Assembly (NCBI GenBank): GCA_000969725.1
Contig: JXSR01S005343.1
DNA length: 25,133 nt
Origin: Ophiothrix spiculata
Taxonomy: Eukaryota; Echinodermata; Ophiuroidea; Amphilepidida; Ophiotrichidae
Strand: one strand, 5' to 3'
Below the pieces are notes generated by a model. The model was not told the origin of the DNA. It made no database searches and saw nothing but the letters and a program-made list of their open reading frames with translations. Of the stretch, positions 18,814 to 25,133 are shown in pieces; the stretch's first letter is position 1, and the number at the start of each line of letters is the position of its first letter. A program made the position numbers and the translations under genes.

Positions 18814-19771
18814 GGCTCATTCTCAGATAAAGCGTGCAACTTTGCCGTTTTGGTGTCGCTCATGTTCGTGTTACTAGTTTAGCGTTGTTAAGCCTATTAC
18901 AAATAATTTGAGTGATCTAGTTAATACATTAAAGTCACATTAGTAACATGTGTGAAGCTAAACATTTTAGCATGCCAGGAAAGTAGATAACGATTAATCT
19001 GAAAATGCAAAATCGTTACTTTTCCCCATGTCGCCAGCCATACTTTTTACGTTTTATGTGGCCCCGTTCCTAAAATATTCGGGCATTTCAAACGCAATGC
19101 ATATTTTTTAATAGCCCGTAATAGGTATTAGTAATGACATATAAAGTTTAATTATATTAAGTATTTAATATGACATAATAGCTTTTTAAATCATGTCGCC
19201 AATATTGCAAACAGATACGAACCAAATTCTAAAATCGATAATAAAGTGTGAAAATCAATATGTTGATGGATGATTCCGCATTAGATTTATCAAGTAAACT
19301 TCAGTCTTGAATAACATATATGGTATATAGAATTATATATTTACAGTAATGATTTACAAGGATATTAATATCAAAAAACCCCTATGTGACTGTCACGTCG
19401 CAACAGATACGAACCACACATTTTGTCGCCTTTTCGCAAAACGCGGTACACTATGAGCGAAATAATACACCACAGTGTAGTATGTGTAGAGCTTCTAATT
19501 TAGTGTAAAGATCAAGTTTGTAAGAAAACTAATTTTCTCAATAATGAATATTTAAAAAAAGATTCCAACAGATACGAACCAACAGATACGAACATTAGGT
19601 ATAGGGAATACAATGGTTAAAAATCAAGTATTTTTAAAACATATCCCATGCACTTTTTCTTCTTCAGAAGCCATAAGAGTTTATGATTTTGTATGTTTTT
19701 CATGAGTTGTTAGTAGTCGAAATTTCAACATTTCTCTAACCAAAGTTGCACGGTTTATCGGAGAATGAGCC
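18814..19771. mobile_element. GGCTCATTCT DNA transposon, copy 2 (complete, 958 bp)
   Basis: The left end is GGCTCATTCTCAGATAAAGC; the right end read inward is GGCTCATTCTCCGATAAACC, followed by GTGCAACTTTG on both sides. The 4-bp target duplication TCAA lies at 18810-18813 and 19772-19775. The target was a small palindrome (CTCTTCAAGAG); R2 reads TCTCCGGGAGA at this place without an insertion. The interior has four same-strand copies of AACAGATACGAAC at 19210, 19402, 19567 and 19581. No transposase frame is present, so the element is non-autonomous. High identity to copy 1 implies recent movement or recent sequence exchange. Confidence 0.9.
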
Positions 19772-20177
19772 TCAAGAGAGTCAAAAGTGTATATGAAAGA
19801 AAAAAAACAGGTACAAATATCATGCTTTTAAAGATTTACAGACATTTTTATATTTATATTTTTATATTTATGTTTACATATTCTGCTATATTGTTGCAAA
19901 AATTGTAAAAATATTCAGTGTAATGTGCACCGGTGTCAATTGTAACACTTTCACAACTTTGGTCGATCATAGGTAGCAGGTAAGACTGGCGAGGTGACCT
20001 CAAACTACATGTATGAACACCTCCCTTGGAATCTAGCTTTAAAATTCTACCTAGTGCGACACTGACTAGACACACTAAATAAGTAATCTGCCGGTATTTA
20101 AATTGTTTGAGGAACCATAAATTGGTTGTAGCTGCTGTATAGCGTAATGTTTGCCAATGTTTTAGATGGTTAAACAT

Positions 20178-20253
20178 AAATCATGTGCGATATATCACCT
20201 GTGATTGTGTCCATAATTGGTTTATATGATCAACATTGTTAATTAATTATTAG
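20178..20253 (+). repeat. Core repeat, copy 5 of 5
   Basis: R form of the core inside R3, almost identical to 16390-16465 and 11827-11902. Confidence 0.8.
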
Positions 20254-20286
20254 TTCTCCCTTGATCAAGTTTAGATGTTTGTTAGC

Positions 20287-20822
20287 GATCAGAAGAAGAA
20301 GAAGCATGAGGGAGGAAAATGGAAGAAGAGAGTAAATGAGTATAAAAAGAGGAAACTATGTTATATTAAGTTAAGGACCAGCGCCTATGATGAATATCTT
20401 ATGTCCATCTTAAGCAATATCACTAGGATTTTGCCAACTTGATGAGAGTGTTAAGTAAAACAAAGGAGTAGATACGTGAAAAAACGCAAAATTATTTATC
20501 AGTCTGTGTGAAATTTAGAATATCTCTTTACTATAATGTTATGCAATGCACTTTTAGAGTTCCAAGGTTACTTTATGTGTGGTACCAGGAATAGATGGGA
20601 ACTGATGATATTATCACAAAGATAGACAGTGGTTATTTTTAAGAGCAGTGATCCATAATCTCACGACTGTAACAGAAAACCTTGTGATTGTATCCTTAAT
20701 GCGGGAAACATTTATTGCATTGTTTAGCATCGTAGCGGAATTTTTTTCTACATCACGATCACCTTACATAATGTGGTATCGAACATTAGAAGATGTTATT
20801 TGACAAACATCTGTCCAAATAT
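20287..20822 (+). repeat. Module T, copy T4 (5'-truncated)
   Basis: Begins at GATCAGAAGAAG, matching the middle of T1-T3, and runs to ACAAACATCTGTCCA, the natural T end seen in T1. It has a short extra piece, GATTGTATCCTTAATG, near 20692. It is the last recognisable module of the complex. Confidence 0.78.
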
Positions 20823-21640
20823 TTAGAGTTCATTTTGTTAACAACCGTAATGTTGACCATCAATATGATCAATCGAAATCGTGTGAAAAATCAGCAATAC
20901 ATCTTCTCACATAATTTATATACATTCATTAGGGTATATAATTTTATTTGTGAAATATCACATACTTCTACCAACCTGGTTGCTTTTAAAAAAATAAGTT
21001 TGTACTGATTTACGACACTCACAAGTCTAATATTCTGTAATATGTTTGGTTGTTTCTTGTGGTAGAGAATCATAGACTTTAGACAGAAAGTTCACGGTCC
21101 CATCTCTGTTTAAGGTTAGACTGGATGAAAATTGCCTCACGTATCTCATTCTCAATCCTTAGCACTTTTCACCGTGATTGTTGTTCTTCTTTTTAAATAT
21201 GTAATAAACAGATTGTGTATGAATTTTCAACAAACTGATATTGATGCATTTATGTTATTTTTTTCTGCTAATATTTGAACATATAATACCAGTCCAGCAG
21301 TCCTGGTAACGTTATTCCAAGATGTATACCATTAACATACATTGTACTCACAGGTGTGTCTCGGTATTCTCTTAGGATATGGCATTTGACTTGAATCAGT
21401 GTGAATGTAAACTCTTAAGCAGGTTGATTAAACACTTAATGATGTGAATGTTGTCTGTGAAAAGATTGTCACTCGAATGTGTGAGAATCATTAGCACATT
21501 GTATAGCTGATGATTTATGGCTACCAACGCTACCAAAATATATATTTTTAGATAAGAACTTCTCCCAGTATATTGACAAGATTCAACGTTTAGAAGTAAT
21601 TTACCATTAACCAAAAATCTTAACCCTAACTCTCGCACGT
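20823..21640. other. Unassigned AT-rich stretch
   Basis: No gene, RNA gene or mobile-element end was recognised. Open frames on both strands (20793-21008 and 20891-21073) overlap each other antisense and have AT-driven composition, so neither is called. Confidence 0.5.
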
Positions 21641-21654
21641 TTAAAAAGTCCAAA

Positions 21655-21800
21655 TACGTCGTAACAAAATTTCTGGTTCCCTCCACCGGTTCCCCGGGAG
21701 TCGAACCCTTGACCCCCGGCATCCTGATCCAGCTATGGCAAGCCACTGAGCGTGGCCTGCCTCGGCAGCAATTTCGTGCCTATTTATACCCGCCGTCTAT
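21655..21800 (-). mobile_element. tRNA-derived SINE-like segment with upstream TATAAATA
   Basis: On the minus strand, an A-box-like CACGCTCAGTGG (21754-21743) is followed by the exact B-box form GGTTCGACTCC (21707-21697), with spacing typical of a tRNA. D and acceptor arms do not fold convincingly, so this is tRNA-derived rather than a tRNA. TATAAATA (21788-21781) lies just upstream. The patch is much more GC-rich than its surroundings. No tail or target duplication was identified, so the borders are approximate. A long open frame across it on the same strand, beginning MACHSWIRMPG, is a translation of this repeat. Confidence 0.5.
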
Positions 21801-23285
21801 GACGTTCTGCCTGTAGTACTTTGTAGCACACAGGAGGGTAAGGGTTAATATTATTTGCATTATAGAAACAACTGGAATAGGAATGGGGTAATTTCTCAAA
21901 GGAGCCAGGTATGATGACCAACACCTGAAATATTTGAAAATTCAAAAACTGTAGTATAAAAATTCTCAAAATGTAACAAATATTAGAATTCACCACAGGG
22001 ACGATCTAATTATGTTTTTACTTTTACTTGATCTATAGTTATTATTAATGTCTTAATGGTTTCATTGATATATAATTTTGAGCTGCCGAAACATCCTCAG
22101 TAAGTATAAATTGTACAAGATCTGTTCTTTTTGATCAAAGGGGATTGTAGATTTGTGATTGTTATGTATGTATATTGGATAAAACATAAGTTGACACTGA
22201 CTTCAGAGTTGTAAAGATTCATTCTAGTGTAGTAGTTATGTAACTAATAGGCCATAATGTCATAAATTCTACATAATTATATAACACAAAATGAACATCA
22301 TATAATTAAAGCTAGAGTATTGCTCATTTTGCTCCTTTCTTTGTGCAGAAAAATTAAAAACTATCAAAGATAACATGCATGTTATAGGATTTTAAGTTCG
22401 TTCGTGACAATGCGTTTTCATTTCAAACTAAACGAGTGCATGTTGTGAGTGAAATTGACTTTCATTGAATTTTGACGTCTATGTTTAAATATCTTGATCC
22501 CCTCTAAAAATCTGTTGTTATTCAATATCAGCAATTGGTTGTTCCTCAGATTACCCTTAGGGGCTCGTGTGACTCGTGGTTGAAATGTCGTCTGCTTCAC
22601 GGAATGTCAGCCTTTGTTAATTGAACTGATATGTCACCGCTCAAATCAGACAAATGTTAGGGATTACTGTCAGTATGTTTATGAAAAATAAGTGTGTTTG
22701 CTTTCGTGTATATCTCGTTTTAAGTATATAGTAATGTGCAAGATTATTGGCCATGTGTAAATCGTGAAGTGCAACTTCTACTATATACGACACGATTTTC
22801 AGTACAGTTTTTCAGACATGAATCTGAAGTGATCTCAACAGATGGTGCAGCGGTTTCAAAATTCTCACTATTTTACCCTTATAATTACAGTAATTATAAC
22901 TAGTATCGGATTATACCATATTTCACAGCTTACTTTTTGCATGCAAGTTGAGCATTTCAATCTTAAGCATTTTCAAGGTTTGTTACAGAATATTTACAAT
23001 AAGCATGATAAGAAAAAAAATAACGATTGCTTAAAGTGATGAGAAAAAGTTGGTGATTTTCAAATAATTAGTACGAAGAAATGCTACTGGTTTTGATAGT
23101 ATTTCAGTCGTAAGAAGGAATGTAAGAAACACTGGCTACATGATCGAACCAAATTTCCCTGTCATGTGCATGATTTGAAATCACTGTTGATGGTGTCAGG
23201 CTAGAAAATCAAACTGAAGAGTTTGTTGATGGTACGGATGCAGTGTCAAGCAAATCAAATACGGCGTTGCCTGGCCCTGTCCGTT
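21801..23285. other. Unassigned AT-rich stretch
   Basis: No feature could be supported. Short open frames at 21784-21996, 22418-22600 and 22842-23039 have no recognisable domain, and their composition is that of AT-rich random sequence. Confidence 0.5.
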
Positions 23286-23660
23286 TTAAATAGAAAGGTG
23301 TATCGTCATCCTTCCAAAAAATGTTGAGAACTTCTCCCAAGAGTTGAATGTAGCATATGCAATTTTCCTGTTTCTTGCTGATAGTCCAAGTTTCTGAGCC
23401 ACGCTTTCCACGCTGGCTGTGAAGAATCTGATTTTGTGGGTACCTTGCTCAGGTGAGGATTTCCAGGTGATGTGGAGTTCATTACAGCTGTATATGCTTG
23501 TACTTTCCTACATTTGAAGTCATGAAGCTGGTCTTGGATATATTAGCATGAACCTGAGGTATTTGAATTCACACACATCTTCTAGTTCGACTCCTTTGAT
23601 GGTCTTCACGTGGGTTGAGATGGGAATATTGATAAGGAGAGGTTTAGTTTTCCCCTCGTT
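23286..23660 (-). pseudogene. LINE reverse-transcriptase fragment, decayed
   Basis: A single minus-strand frame of 125 codons resembles the region after the catalytic core of non-LTR retrotransposon reverse transcriptases. Diagnostic pieces are NEGKTK near residue 1 (family pattern N..KT), then VKTIKGVELEDVCEFKYL at residues 18-35 (pattern G..L..V..FKYLG), the WKS motif at 66-68, and HKIRFFTASVESV at 75-87 (pattern .KIR.F.A.VESV). Two internal stops, TGA at codon 47 and TAG at codon 51, show that it is dead. The expected Gly after FKYL is Arg. The catalytic YADD segment would lie further upstream and was not found. The family name (CR1, RTE or other) cannot be settled by eye. Confidence 0.7.
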
Positions 23661-23681
23661 CTAGTGTATACTAACAGCGTT

Positions 23682-24171
23682 TTTGTATGTAAAAGACTCA
23701 TAAATGCTATTTTTCACTTCAACCTTTCTCTTTTTAAACATAAATTCCAGAATGACCACACAGCCAAACCTTTGGCACTTTGTTAATACAGAGTGACGTG
23801 CGGAAATTCTTATGATGAAAACATCACTGGTACATGCCCTTGTAAAATGCAGATATTTTCATATGCAAATTCTCGTTTTTAATTAATGCAGATGCTTGAC
23901 ATGCTTGAAGCGAGTCCGTTTTAAATTTCTAGAGATAAAGTCTTGTTTATAAAAGCTCATGGTTCTGTCTGTGGATGGTCTTTGAAAACACGTTATCTTC
24001 CTGAAATATATCCTTTGGCTTATTCGTATGTGAATGGATTACGTTAAACTGTCACTAATAAGCACTTCAGATATAGTTTACGACAAAAATGCCGAGTAAA
24101 AATTTACCTAAGACATTGTCTTATAGCGCTGCTCACGTTTCATGAAAAGACACAAGGACGAGGCGATTTTT
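23682..24171. other. Unassigned stretch
   Basis: No gene or element end was recognised. It may contain more decayed LINE sequence upstream of the reverse-transcriptase fragment on the minus strand, but I could not align any motif. Confidence 0.45.
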
Positions 24172-24222
24172 AAAATATAAAGGGCATAATTACTTAAAAG
24201 TAATTATTGCCCTTTATATTTT
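24172..24222. repeat. Near-perfect 51-nt hairpin
   Basis: The left arm AAAATATAAAGGGCATAATT plus ACTT pairs with the right arm AAGTAATTATTGCCCTTTAT plus ATTTT across a 2-base AA loop. The only flaw is one unpaired A in the right arm. It could be a very small fold-back element, the remnant of two facing element ends (AAAGGGCAATAATTACTT type), or a transcribed hairpin. The loop is too short for a typical microRNA precursor. Confidence 0.75.
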
Positions 24223-24838
24223 ATAAGTTAATTTGATTCCTACCTTCTTCGGATCATCAACGTCCAATTTCATTATGCTTGTATGGTAATGTTACATATA
24301 AGTTATTATAAATTTCTTTTGATGTGTAGTTTGAAAAGATACGCTTGATAAAAGCAGGAAAAACCCAAGAGGATTGTTACTAAATCGGTGACAAGCTAAG
24401 ACAATGACGACCACACCCTAATGATGTATATTTTCATTTTTGACATTCCCCAGCTGATTCATTAAGAACTTTTCCTGAATACTTACTAAAGTTTTAGAGG
24501 CAGTTTTGATTCACATGCCTGTCACAAGCATCATTTGTATGTATCTCTGGGAGTGTGTTGAATGTTAGCTGTGTGTTTGAAAAATATTCTCTTTGCGTTT
24601 TAACCAGATTTATGACCGTGCAATTTGGGGCAAACTTCAGCATGATAACAGCGTTTGGTTTTCGTTTTACTTATATTATATGAAAACAATTGCAACAATA
24701 GAAATTTCTGTTCATTTTGTTACACGGAGCCTGTCCACATTGGCAAAAATAATAAATGAGCTACCGGTGTCGCACTTTAACTGGGTTGTGATTTCGCCAT
24801 ATCAAAATATTCTTTTGCATGGTCACCGTCATACCATT
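24223..24838. other. Unassigned stretch
   Basis: No feature was supported. A plus-strand open frame at 24593-24856 (87 codons) has no recognisable domain and runs into the tandem repeat at 24839, so it is not called. Confidence 0.45.
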
Positions 24839-24894
24839 GTCATTCTCATGATATGACCGGGTGAGCGTCATTCTCATGATATGACCGGGTGAGT
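24839..24894 (+). repeat. 28-bp tandem duplication (2 copies)
   Basis: GTCATTCTCATGATATGACC plus GGGTGAGC is repeated immediately at 24867-24894 with one difference (final C to T). A third copy would start at GTCAG but breaks off. This is a simple local duplication. Confidence 0.9.
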
Positions 24895-25133
24895 GTCAGA
24901 AAGGGCTTGTTGTTCATACGTAAGCCGGTGGCGAAATCGGAAAACAATCTATTCATCTAAGTTTTAGAAGTCCATCAATACAATTGCATATGAATAAAAA
25001 AATTCTTGTTAGATGAAGACGCCACTTTGAAAAGCTACGATAAAAGCACAAGAAACGTGGCCTTACTCACAAATCACAATTGTCTTATTGTAATCATAAC
25101 TATGCAAACAAATAAAAGTGCAACGTGCTCTTA
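24895..25133. other. Unassigned window end
   Basis: Short AT-rich remainder with nothing recognisable. Confidence 0.5.

Larger units (their letters stand above)
18720..20286 (+). repeat. Module R, copy R3 (truncated at both ends, split by transposon)
   Basis: It starts at ACACATTTTCCTGAAATG, well inside the R2 sequence, and resumes after the transposon at GAGAGTCAAAAGTGTATATG. It ends abruptly at TTTGTTAGC, where R2 continues GCATTAGAATG, and meets T4. It contains core repeat copy 5. Minus-strand open frames here, including 19854-20177, are not conserved in R1 or R2. Confidence 0.8.

Noticed and set aside
18814..19771. Assignment of the GGCTCATTCT transposon to piggyBac because of a 4-bp duplication
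   Set aside because: The duplications are TTCA and TCAA, not TTAA, and the ends do not match that family's usual CCY start; the superfamily is left open.
21396..21746. Minus-strand 116-codon frame starting MACHSWIRMPG
   Set aside because: Its start lies in the tRNA-derived repeat, and the rest shows no domain or coding-like composition.
24593..24856. Plus-strand 87-codon frame near the window end
   Set aside because: There is no recognisable motif, splice-site support is not evident, and it ends inside a tandem duplication.

Overview
The window looks like non-coding, repeat-rich DNA from a eukaryote, most likely an animal and possibly a marine invertebrate; the species cannot be fixed from the sequence. 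The composition is AT-rich, there are no compact operon-like genes, and no open frame resembles a known protein. What is visible is a dense set of DNA-transposon derivatives, a decayed LINE reverse-transcriptase remnant, tRNA-derived retroelement-like sequences, nested segmental duplications and a 380-base run of N. No intact protein-coding gene can be supported. One short Cys-rich segment at 10548-10625, between plausible splice sites, is the only exon-like candidate and is weak.

Layout. 1-1900 is unassigned AT-rich sequence with a small CpG-rich patch. 1901-2149 and 2727-3027 are two fold-back elements. 3419-9010 holds three diverged copies of one non-coding unit: one inverted (3419-4410) and two in direct tandem (5530-6660 and 6710-9010). 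The last copy is split by a 651-bp fold-back element (6952-7602) that carries a tRNA-like sequence. 9150-9370 looks like a LINE/SINE 3' tail, and 9490-9817 is a short element with inverted ends. 10955-20822 is a duplication complex of about 9.9 kb built from modules named here R (three copies), S (two) and T (four), in the order R-S-T-R-S-T-T-R-T. It has been invaded by a 265-bp fold-back element (10981-11245), two nearly identical copies of a GGCTCATTCT-ended transposon (12352-13153 and 18814-19771) and a 613-bp CAG...CTG-ended mariner-like element (14727-15339). The assembly gap lies inside the first GGCTCATTCT copy. 20823-25133 is mostly unassigned, with a tRNA-like element on the minus strand near 21.7 kb, the LINE remnant at 23.3-23.7 kb, a near-perfect 51-nt hairpin at 24.2 kb and a 28-bp tandem duplication at 24.8 kb.

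The most striking pattern is that four different fold-back elements share one design: a TA on both sides, ends CAC...GTG, and an interior made of many copies of one short word in both orientations (TTGGGTAA, AAGAACC, GGATCAAAA or TTGAGTAAA, a different word in each). Two of them sit in duplicated DNA whose sister copy has no insertion, which fixes their borders. Sister copies likewise date the GGCTCATTCT and CAG insertions as younger than the duplications around them. Inside the CAG element, a 53-bp block is flipped in one arm relative to the other.
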